Below are positions 30,705-37,239 of a DNA stretch of 37,239 nt, one piece after another (position 1 is the first letter of the stretch; every line of letters starts with the position of its first letter). The notes below the pieces were generated by a model. It had not been told where the DNA came from. It worked only from the letters and a program-made list of their open reading frames with translations, and ran no database searches. The DNA is taken from positions 1 to 37,239 of the forward strand of contig JAHJRJ010000003.1 in assembly GCA_018830765.1 (NCBI GenBank). The letters are read 5' to 3'. Source of the DNA: Bacteroidota bacterium. GTDB lineage: Bacteria; Bacteroidota; Ignavibacteria; UBA10030; BY39. The position numbers were made by a program, and so were the translations under genes.

Positions 30705-32040
30705 GCCTTACATTCCAAACACAGATGCTGACCGCGAGGAAATGCTTCGCGCGATAGGAGTTACTTCCTTCGAAGAACTCTTGAAAATGATTCCTGAAGA
30801 AATCCGGTTACGTGACGGTATTAAAATACCTTCGAGATTGTCGGAATTCGAAGTAATAAAGGAATTAAAGAATTTAGAATCAATGAACACCCCGACGAGT
30901 AAAGTTATTTCGTTTTTAGGTGGAGGTTCATACGACCATTATGTGCCTTCGGCAATCGGCGCTATCACGAGCAGGTCTGAATTTTACACCGCCTACACTC
31001 CTTATCAAGCCGAAGTGAGTCAAGGCACACTTCAAGCAATTTATGAATACCAAACGATGGTTTGCGAGTTAACTGGTATGGACATCTCCAATGCCTCGAT
31101 GTACGATGGCGGCTCAGCTTTGGGTGAAGCAGCACTTTTAGCTGTAGGACACACTGGGCGGGATGAAATCATAATCGCAGGCAAAATTCATCCGCATTAT
31201 ATGCAGATTATCAGAACTTATTGCGAGGGGCAAGACATCATTATAAATGAGGTTTTATCCAGCAGGGGTTCAGTTTTACCGGAGAAATTAAAAACAGTAG
31301 TGACTGAAAAAACAGCAGCGGTTATTGTTCAGCAACCGAATTTTTATGGATGTTTAGAAGACGTAGATGAAATTGGCACGATTGCACACGAAGCGGGAGG
31401 TTTGTATATAGTTTCGGTCGACCCGATTTCGCTCGGGCTGTTGGCTCCACCCGGTAGCTACGGAGCTGACATTGTTGTAGGTGAAGGACAAGTTTTCGGT
31501 AATGCACAAAACTTCGGCGGTCCGTACTTAGGTATATTTGCCGCAAAGGATTTCTTACTCAGAAAAATTCCCGGACGTATCTCCGGTATCACTGTAGACG
31601 CAGACGGGCAAAGAGGGTTTGTTTTGACAGTTCAAACACGTGAGCAGCACATCAGACGCGATAAAGCCACGTCCAATATTTGTACTAACCAAGCGTTGGT
31701 GATGCTGGCAGCTACTGTTTATCTTTCTCTTTTGGGAAAAAAGGGTATTCAGGAAGTCGCTGATCAATGCCTGCAAAAAGCTCACTACTTATCCGATGCT
31801 ATCACTGCAATTGCAGGTTTTCGTTTGAAATTCAACCGACCATTCTTTAAAGAATTTGTAGTCGAAACTCCGGTACCACCTTTACAAATTATCAATCAAT
31901 TAACAAACAAAGGGATTTTAAGCGGAATTGACGTCAAAGAAATTGACGGCAAAGAAAACGGACTTTTGATAGCGGTGACAGAGAAGCGGACAAAATCAGA
32001 AATGGATAGATACGTGAGCGAGTTGGCAAAATTCGTTTGA
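30703..32040 (+). CDS. gcvPA: Glycine dehydrogenase (decarboxylating) subunit 1
   Basis: The 445-residue protein is the alpha part of a split P protein: it starts MPYIPNTDADREEMLRAIGV, contains SFLGGGSYDHYVPSAI, TPYQAEVSQGTLQAIYEYQT, and GPYLGIFAAKD with RTREQHIRRDKATSNICTNQ-type ending motifs. It needs GcvPB, which is not in the window (the next gene is convergent), nor are GcvT and Lpd. It acts with the adjacent GcvH to decarboxylate glycine, a possible fate of the glycine made by Tdh and Kbl. The gene ends 10 bases from the convergent LOG gene. Confidence 0.96.
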   Translation: MPYIPNTDADREEMLRAIGVTSFEELLKMIPEEIRLRDGIKIPSRLSEFEVIKELKNLESMNTPTSKVISFLGGGSYDHYVPSAIGAITSRSEFYTAYTPYQAEVSQGTLQAIYEYQTMVCELTGMDISNASMYDGGSALGEAALLAVGHTGRDEIIIAGKIHPHYMQIIRTYCEGQDIIINEVLSSRGSVLPEKLKTVVTEKTAAVIVQQPNFYGCLEDVDEIGTIAHEAGGLYIVSVDPISLGLLAPPGSYGADIVVGEGQVFGNAQNFGGPYLGIFAAKDFLLRKIPGRISGITVDADGQRGFVLTVQTREQHIRRDKATSNICTNQALVMLAATVYLSLLGKKGIQEVADQCLQKAHYLSDAITAIAGFRLKFNRPFFKEFVVETPVPPLQIINQLTNKGILSGIDVKEIDGKENGLLIAVTEKRTKSEMDRYVSELAKFV

Positions 32041-32050
32041 CAAATCTGTG

Positions 32051-32584
32051 TTAAAAGAATTTTTTCTTTAAAATTTCAACACACGCATTCGGGGAAGTAA
32101 CCACAGTTACAAACTTAGTGCAATTTTCCAATCCTTCCCAAGTAAGCTCGTCATTCAAAGTTTTTATCACAGGAAGCCAAAAATTTCCCAAAACTATTAT
32201 CGGTTTTTCAGTCATAATGCCTTTATTGATATACTCCCAAACGATTGCTAATTCTGCCAGGGTACCGGTGGCGCCTTTTAGAACAATGTAGGCATCTCCG
32301 ATTTCCACTAACTTTTCCAGCCGTGACAATAATGTTTTTTCTAAAATTGTTTGGTCGATGTATCGGTTTGGGAAGCGGCTGAATATTTCTGTAATTATGC
32401 CTATTGTTCTACCGCCAGCGCTTTTTGCTCCGCGCGCTGTTGCTTCCATTATTCCCCCGTAACCGCCGTTACAAATAGTAAATCCAGCTTTGCCTAATAA
32501 TTTACCAAGCTCATACGCGTTCTGATAGTCATTGCTATCTTTGGATACTCTGGAGCTTCCAAATATGGTCACGGTTTTGGTCAT
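32051..32584 (-). CDS. LOG-family (lysine decarboxylase-like) protein
   Basis: The 177-residue Rossmann-type protein begins TVTIFGSSR and has NGGYGGIMEATARGAKSAGG, typical of the TIGR00725/TIGR00730 group, known from cytokinin riboside 5'-monophosphate phosphoribohydrolases. The usual PGGxGTxxE signature appears as KGATGTLAE, with the Glu kept but the double Gly changed. A nucleotide monophosphate hydrolase role is possible; true lysine decarboxylase activity is unlikely. It is the last gene of a minus-strand group after the TonB receptor. Confidence 0.85.
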   Translation of the reverse strand: MTKTVTIFGSSRVSKDSNDYQNAYELGKLLGKAGFTICNGGYGGIMEATARGAKSAGGRTIGIITEIFSRFPNRYIDQTILEKTLLSRLEKLVEIGDAYIVLKGATGTLAELAIVWEYINKGIMTEKPIIVLGNFWLPVIKTLNDELTWEGLENCTKFVTVVTSPNACVEILKKKFF

Positions 32585-32691
32585 TTGTAATTTGTATTGC
32601 TAAATCGTAAATCCAAAATCCCCGCCCGTCCCGAATGTTCGGGACAGTCGGGGCGGGTAAAATCTAAAATCTAAAATCTAAAATTTAATAT
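32584..32691. repeat. Heptamer (period-7) array F split by a GC-rich palindrome
   Basis: Units such as TTTGTAA, TTTGTAT and TCGTAAA run over 32584-32618. Units GTAAAAT and CTAAAAT (three times) run over 32657-32691. Between them (32620-32656) is a G+C-rich palindrome with perfect core arms TCCCGAA (32629-32635) and TTCGGGA (32638-32644). The whole fills the gap between the TonB receptor and LOG genes. Confidence 0.72.
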
Positions 32692-32696
32692 CTTTC

Positions 32697-34766
32697 CTAG
32701 TTCTCAAATTCCCACGTAATTCCAAATCGTAAAGAACGGTCTTGAATGGGATAGAATGTTGTAACCGCATATTGATTATTTAGTACGTTCTCGAGAATTA
32801 TATGAACTACAGCACTGCCGATTTTACCGATAAGCATCGCATCGAAACTGCCGCCCGTGCCTAATTCGTAACTGATACTCGGTACTAGAAGTCCGACTTG
32901 TGGATTGAATTCAAAACCTTTTTGTTTAGATACAACTCTACCGCGTACCGCAGCTTTTAAGTCGAGGTGGTTATCAAAAAAAATATCCCGGAACAACAAC
33001 TCGCCTGATGTAAAATATTTCGGATATTGATTATCGGTGTCTAAAATTTTCTGAGTTATAAAATAAGTTGTGTTCAAGCTTCCTGAAAATTTCCAAATAT
33101 TCAGGGTAAGTGATGAATTGATACCTGTAAGGACAGACCGACCGGCATTCAAGAACTCCAATCCGGGGAATGGAAAGTCAACAGTTTTAGGTTTAATATA
33201 AATTGTGTTATCTATTTTTCTGCTGAAAATATTTGTTTTCAAAGTCAGCATTTTATCAAATCGAAATTCGAATCCAGATTCGAACAAATTGTGTCGCTCG
33301 GGTTTGAAATTTCCGATTTCGCCTGTTACTGTAATGTCCCGCCAGTACAATTCTTGAAAAGTCGGATAACGATACGATTTCGAATATCCAGCATTGAGCG
33401 TAAAATGATCTGTCAGCTTAAAATTAACATCGCCACCGTAACCGAGTGTGGAGTTGTTCAGATAATTATCGTAACGCGAATAAGCGCTGGTAGACATTAA
33501 ATCCGATGGAATAAAATCTCCCTTACCGAAAATGCTAATCAGTTTACTCGACTTGTAGCCTGTATTGGGACTTTGTAGAATTTGCCGGGATTGTATTTCG
33601 GAACCTAAATCTAATTTGATGTAATCGCTATTATCTTCTTTTGTTAATAAATTCAGTCGCTGGTCAATTCGAACACCAATCCAACGTGAATGATGATTGA
33701 GTTTCTGGAAGATACCATTGGGCGACCGAGTGTTTTCTTCGTCGCGGTATGACCTCATTTGATTCGAGAGGAAGAAAGTTAAATTTGTTACGGATGTAGA
33801 ATCGGCAAGCCCCGTTATACGGGGCAAGCAGGCGGCAGCGCCCAATTGCAAATCGTTGCGTGCTAATTTCTCGTAAGAGTCCGGATTCTTTACTACCGCT
33901 CGCAAATTATCGTATGTAAAACCGCTCTGAGTTTCATTGACGTTTATACCGCCGTTCAACCCCAATTTATTTTGGTTATATATTTCGCTGATATATATAT
34001 TGAATTTTTCACTTAAATTGTATCGCAGCTTCACGCGCACAAGCCAAGCGTCGTATGCGCTGTTGGTGAACCTGCCATCGTACGATATCCGTTGTACACC
34101 ACTTGAAAAGTTGAGATCAGGCAAAATGTTCTGTGCGAATAAGCCGTCAAAGATTGTTTCTTCATAGTTGGATTCACTATAACGTATCTTTGTGTATGGT
34201 CGCTTTGACGAGTGAAATTTTGGTACGAGGTTAATAACGCCGCCGGTCGCATTGAGACCGTAAATAAATGCCCTGCTTCCGTTAATGTATTCAATCCTCT
34301 CTAATTCTTCCGCGGGGAAAAGATGAAAATTGTAAACACCTATTAGCGATTCGTTCAATCCGATACCGTTTGTCATAACGGCGATAGACCTGCCATCTAA
34401 TCCGTTAATCGTAAGCTGATGAGGTTGTCCGATACTTCCTAAATTATAGAAGAAAGCGCCGGGTAAGTTTTCAATCAAATTACCAGTATATCTGTAATCG
34501 GTGAAAAGTTGAACAGAATCGATAATTGAATTATCTGCTTTATATTCATTTAAAATTCCGACGGATGGAATCGGTGCTACAGTTTTGCTTATTATTTCCG
34601 GACTTCTCAAGTGCTCTATAACAATTGATGTGTCAACAGTTGACGTGTCCGGTGTTTCAAATACGCTAGTAGTGTCCCCAAGAATTACTCCGTTTTGAGA
34701 AAATGTTACGTTAATTGTAAGGAAAATGGAAAATAAAATGGATATGAGTATTTTTGATTTATTCAA
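32697..34766 (-). CDS. TonB-dependent outer-membrane receptor
   Basis: The 689-residue protein has a signal peptide ending VTFSQ, a plug domain (about 75-190) with NGLDGRSIAVMTNGIGLNE and the IEYINGSRAFIYGLNATGGVINLV block, then a 22-strand-type barrel with many aromatic-ended strands, ending FGITWEFEN. The plug resembles BtuB/siderophore receptors, but the substrate cannot be read. It depends on the ExbB/ExbD/TonB complex encoded at 9-11.6 kb. A palindromic repeat lies inside the coding region near residues 311-320 (ACLPRITGLAD), in frame. A possible promoter is described separately. Confidence 0.92.
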   Translation of the reverse strand: MNKSKILISILFSIFLTINVTFSQNGVILGDTTSVFETPDTSTVDTSIVIEHLRSPEIISKTVAPIPSVGILNEYKADNSIIDSVQLFTDYRYTGNLIENLPGAFFYNLGSIGQPHQLTINGLDGRSIAVMTNGIGLNESLIGVYNFHLFPAEELERIEYINGSRAFIYGLNATGGVINLVPKFHSSKRPYTKIRYSESNYEETIFDGLFAQNILPDLNFSSGVQRISYDGRFTNSAYDAWLVRVKLRYNLSEKFNIYISEIYNQNKLGLNGGINVNETQSGFTYDNLRAVVKNPDSYEKLARNDLQLGAAACLPRITGLADSTSVTNLTFFLSNQMRSYRDEENTRSPNGIFQKLNHHSRWIGVRIDQRLNLLTKEDNSDYIKLDLGSEIQSRQILQSPNTGYKSSKLISIFGKGDFIPSDLMSTSAYSRYDNYLNNSTLGYGGDVNFKLTDHFTLNAGYSKSYRYPTFQELYWRDITVTGEIGNFKPERHNLFESGFEFRFDKMLTLKTNIFSRKIDNTIYIKPKTVDFPFPGLEFLNAGRSVLTGINSSLTLNIWKFSGSLNTTYFITQKILDTDNQYPKYFTSGELLFRDIFFDNHLDLKAAVRGRVVSKQKGFEFNPQVGLLVPSISYELGTGGSFDAMLIGKIGSAVVHIILENVLNNQYAVTTFYPIQDRSLRFGITWEFEN
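33809..33825. repeat. Palindrome inside the TonB receptor coding sequence
   Basis: Perfect 7-bp arms GCCCCGT (33809-33815) and ACGGGGC (33819-33825) enclose TAT. GCAAGC flanks both sides as a direct repeat. It is translated in frame within a putative surface loop of the receptor. Confidence 0.6.
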
Positions 34767-34796
34767 ATTTAGAATCTGCCTTTATAAATTTTTGAA

Positions 34797-34825
34797 AATA
34801 TATGGAAACTTAGACATTTATGCAA
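34797..34825 (-). promoter_or_regulatory. Possible sigma70-type promoter for the TonB receptor
   Basis: On the minus strand TTGCAT (34820-34825) and TATATT (34797-34802) are 17 bases apart, giving a leader of roughly 25 bases. The AAAGG near 34783 may be the ribosome site. Weak match; the -35 differs from consensus at two positions. Confidence 0.35.
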
Positions 34826-34908
34826 TTTGATATAATTTTCTAAACTTAATCCAGAACGACATAGAAGAAATGGGGGGAAGAGTGATGATGAAGTGGAATG
34901 TTTATATT

Positions 34909-35766
34909 TTATTGTTCTATTGCAGATGGATTGAATCCTGGTCTAGTTAAGCAGGTTTGATAATTTTCTTTGAGTGAAGCTGTCGCGACTATTGCAGCTT
35001 GCTCATTATTAAAAAATGCATACACAGATGACCCGCTTCCTGACATCTGTACGAAATCGGCATCGTAACGGTACAAACTATTCTTAAGCTCATCGATTTC
35101 TCTATGTTTTTCTAAAACTAAATCTTCAAAATCGTTTTGAATTTTCTCTTTTAATTTTTTGGGATGGTTAATATGCTTTATTAAAATGTCTTTCAAACTT
35201 TCGTTATCAACCACGGATTTCAGCTTCAGGTTACCGTATGCCCAAGCTGTCGATATGTGAATGTTAGGATAGACGAGGACAATCCAGTAAGGTACATCGA
35301 GTTCAAAGTATTCAAGCTTTTCACCCCTGCCGGTCGCGTAGGCAGTCCCTTTTTCAAGGAAGTAAGGCACGTCGGATCCGAGTTGAGATGCGAGTAGAAA
35401 TAAATCCTCTTTTGTTATGTCAATTTCCCAAATTTTAGACAAGTTCAGTAAAACACAAGCAGCGTCCGAACTACCGCCACCCAATCCGGCACCACCGGGA
35501 ATATTCTTTATTAATTTGAGATGAACGCTGGCAGCTACATTATATTTCACTTTCAATAACTTAGCTGCTCGAATACATAAGTTGGTGTCATCGGTTGGGA
35601 TATTCGGCTCCCCACATTCTAAAGAAATACTGCCGGAATTTTCGAACATAATTTCGTCAAACAGATTTATTCTGTGGAAGACGGTTTCGATGTCGTGGAA
35701 GCCATCGTCCCTTTTGCGTAGGATTCTAAGTCCTAAATTGATTTTTGCATAAGCTTTTGCTATCAT
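34909..35766 (-). CDS. ispE: 4-diphosphocytidyl-2-C-methyl-D-erythritol kinase
   Basis: Starting at ATG 35764-35766 (MIAKAYAKINLGLRIL, the usual IspE start) the protein has 285 residues, the family length. An open frame continues 77 codons upstream but only reads through repeat sequence. The GHMP-kinase ATP loop is GGAGLGGGSSDAA, followed by late motifs QLGSDVPYFLEKGTA and QMSGSGSSVYAFF. IspE phosphorylates CDP-methylerythritol in the non-mevalonate isoprenoid pathway. It lies 142 bases upstream of the TonB receptor gene in the same direction. Confidence 0.95.
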   Translation of the reverse strand: MIAKAYAKINLGLRILRKRDDGFHDIETVFHRINLFDEIMFENSGSISLECGEPNIPTDDTNLCIRAAKLLKVKYNVAASVHLKLIKNIPGGAGLGGGSSDAACVLLNLSKIWEIDITKEDLFLLASQLGSDVPYFLEKGTAYATGRGEKLEYFELDVPYWIVLVYPNIHISTAWAYGNLKLKSVVDNESLKDILIKHINHPKKLKEKIQNDFEDLVLEKHREIDELKNSLYRYDADFVQMSGSGSSVYAFFNNEQAAIVATASLKENYQTCLTRPGFNPSAIEQ

Positions 35767-35836
35767 AGTTTCAGATAAAATACAAATAGCAGAATAAAAA
35801 TCCAAAGATTGGAATAGATCTGTGGTTAAAATTTTC

Positions 35837-36030
35837 ACGCAAAGTGCGCAAAGCTCATCATTAAACCTGAGATGCAAAGCCCGCAAAGAGTAGGAAATGT
35901 CGAGCTCTACACATCCGTTACGTGAAAAATATTTTATTATGGAATGAAAAGTGTCGATTACTTTATCCGCAAAAACAGACTCGCAATGACTTACCAAATC
36001 TCTCCGCTCATTGCTTCCGCCTGCGGCGGA
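35837..36030. repeat. Repeat-rich gap upstream of ispE
   Basis: The 354-base gap between the ispE start and the next gene holds no supported gene. It contains paired 9-base direct repeats of the form NNGCAAAGN at 35837-35854 and 35872-35889, and a hairpin with arms TCCGCC (36016-36021) and GGCGGA (36025-36030). The CGCAATGAC string near 35980 is of a type often seen in dispersed bacterial repeats. Confidence 0.55.
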
Positions 36031-36120
36031 CTCTTTGCTATTCAGCGTTCACTGCGGTTGATAATTTCCTTTTTAGTCAGATAAATATTAATTTAGTTCA
36101 AAAAAGAATAGGTTATTAAA

Positions 36121-36468
36121 ATGTTCGAACATCATCGCTCACCCTTGCTAACAAAGCCGGCTTTTATGCTGCGTTTACTCAAGCATTTTTTCGTTTCCTT
36201 CGTCGTGCTTGCGGTCTCGCTTGGTCTCGGTACATTAGGTTATCATCTCACAGAAAATTTACCCTGGATTGATGCATTGCTCAATGCCTCAATGATCCTA
36301 ACAGGTATGGGTCCGGTTAACGAAATGCACACCGGTTTGGGAAAATTGTTTGCATCCTTCTACGCTCTATTCAGCGGAGTGATATTTCTATCATTAGTTG
36401 CTATACTTTTGGCTCCGCTGGTTCACAGATTTTTACATAAGTTTCATTTGGACATAGAAGATAAATAA
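36121..36468 (+). CDS. Small pore-loop-like membrane protein
   Basis: The 115-residue protein has a basic N-terminus, a membrane helix (about 21-45), an amphipathic stretch ENLPWIDALLNASMILTGMG (residues 45-64), and a second membrane helix (about 75-105) starting LFASFYALFSGVIF. This helix-pore helix-helix layout, with the aromatic/Gly spacing, is like a two-helix K+ channel subunit, but the selectivity filter TVGYG is replaced by TGMGPV. The C-terminus is HRFLHKFHLDIEDK. It is 1 base before the aminotransferase gene. Function is unknown; it is either a channel-like relative without K+ selectivity or an unrelated small membrane protein. Confidence 0.75.
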   Translation: MFEHHRSPLLTKPAFMLRLLKHFFVSFVVLAVSLGLGTLGYHLTENLPWIDALLNASMILTGMGPVNEMHTGLGKLFASFYALFSGVIFLSLVAILLAPLVHRFLHKFHLDIEDK

Positions 36469-36469
36469 T

Positions 36470-37239
36470 ATGTTTTCTACACGAACAAACTGGAATTTTA
36501 CTCCTAACAAAATATCAAGATTAATTGAAGATAGACGGAGAAAGGGATTGCCTATCATGGATTTAACGGAATCGAACCCGACTCGCTGCGGTTTTGATTA
36601 TCCGCAGGTGGAGATTCTTGAGGCTCTCTCGAATCCGGAGAATTTATTATACCAACCCGACCCGAAAGGTTTGTTAAAGACTCGAATAGCTGTAACAGAT
36701 TATTACTCAGTTTACAATATCGAAGTCAACCCTCAAAATATTTTTCTAACATCGAGTACGAGTGAGGCATATACTTTTATTTTTCGTCTTTTGATGAATG
36801 TGGGAGATGAAATCCTAGTCCCCAAACCGAGCTATCCACTAATCGAGTATTTAGCTCAAATAAACGATGTCGATATCAAATACTATCATATTCTTTACGA
36901 CGGCGAATGGCATATCGATTTCGAATCAATCAAAAAGAATATTTTAAAAAATACAAAAGCTATTTTACTTATACATCCCAATAATCCTACCGGCTCATAT
37001 ATCAAAAAAGAAGAATACAAAACTCTTGTAGAGATTTGTGCTTCCCACAATTTAGCTTTAATAGCAGATGAGGTATTTTTAGATTATTCATTTTATGAAG
37101 ATGATTCACGGGTAAACAGTTTCGCGGATAAAAAAGATGTTCTTACATTTTCGGTCAGCGGTATTTCGAAAATACTCGGATTACCACAGATGAAATTAGC
37201 TTGGATAGTCGTAAGCGGGGAAGAGGAAGTCTGGCGCGA
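36470..37239 (+). CDS. Class I/II PLP-dependent aminotransferase (3' end missing)
   Basis: The frame opens at ATG 36470, 1 base after the previous stop, and runs off the window end after 256 codons with no stop. Fold-type I landmarks are clear: MDLTESNPT near the start, SSTSEAYTFIFRLL, the loop HPNNPTGSY, ADEVFLDY for the Asp that binds the PLP ring nitrogen, and SGISKILGLPQMKLAW with the Schiff-base Lys. The substrate cannot be told from the visible two thirds; aspartate/alanine-type aminotransferase is likely. No Shine-Dalgarno is evident, so translational coupling to the membrane protein is probable. Confidence 0.9.
   Translation, partial: MFSTRTNWNFTPNKISRLIEDRRRKGLPIMDLTESNPTRCGFDYPQVEILEALSNPENLLYQPDPKGLLKTRIAVTDYYSVYNIEVNPQNIFLTSSTSEAYTFIFRLLMNVGDEILVPKPSYPLIEYLAQINDVDIKYYHILYDGEWHIDFESIKKNILKNTKAILLIHPNNPTGSYIKKEEYKTLVEICASHNLALIADEVFLDYSFYEDDSRVNSFADKKDVLTFSVSGISKILGLPQMKLAWIVVSGEEEVWR

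Noticed and set aside
35767..35997. 77-codon extension of ispE to an upstream ATG
   Set aside because: The extension reads through 9-base repeats and has no kinase-family match; MIAKAYAKINLG at 35766 is the normal IspE start.

Overview
The window reads as a chromosomal segment from a Gram-negative bacterium of the Bacteroidota/Chlorobiota/Ignavibacteriota group, most likely Ignavibacteria-like. The basis is gene content and order: an exbB-exbD-exbD-tonB-PBP-TPR operon, a Bacteroidota-type GlmU-like protein, a split glycine decarboxylase (gcvPA alone) and an EF-P with a PGNWR loop. No rRNA, phage, CRISPR array or intact insertion sequence is visible.

Layout. 1-3.2 kb: tail of an unidentified gene, radC, a coiled-coil lipoprotein, a LysM protein, a strong terminator, phoH. 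3.2-3.9 kb: repeat-bearing gap, a hicB antitoxin and a broken hicA. 3.9-4.7 kb: mazG (minus strand). 4.8-8.4 kb: a two-component operon (lone receiver, membrane kinase, NtrC-type sigma54 activator). 8.4-14.3 kb: a textbook sigma54 promoter followed by STAS, exbB, two exbD, tonB, a small membrane protein, a PstS-like lipoprotein and a TPR protein. 14.5-14.8 kb: tRNA-Thr(CGT) plus two decayed tRNA 3' ends. 14.8-17.8 kb: rpmE, the GlmU-like gene, rsmB. 17.8-23.1 kb: tdh, acpS, AMP-forming acyl-CoA/acetyl-CoA synthetase, a lone ACP and kbl1. 23.1-26.1 kb: a multi-hairpin element and a minus-strand TdeIII-type restriction-modification operon. 26.3-32.0 kb: kbl2, a palindromic repeat array, efp, accB, accC, gcvH, gcvPA. 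32.0-35.8 kb: LOG-family protein, TonB-dependent receptor and ispE, all minus strand. 36.1-37.2 kb: a small pore-like membrane protein and a truncated aminotransferase.

How the genes fit together. Tdh and two Kbl paralogues would turn threonine into glycine and acetyl-CoA. GcvH/GcvPA could then oxidise the glycine, and AccB/AccC could feed acetyl-CoA into fatty acid synthesis. The acpS, AMP-ligase and ACP genes directly ahead of kbl1 raise the possibility that kbl1 uses an ACP-bound acyl group. The kinase/NtrC pair sits immediately before the only sigma54 promoter seen, so it probably controls the TonB energy-transduction operon.

The most unusual non-coding structure is a set of period-7 (heptamer) tandem arrays in at least six intergenic gaps. 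They come with several other palindromic repeat families, one of which lies inside a coding sequence. All family calls are from reading motifs by eye; no database search was run.
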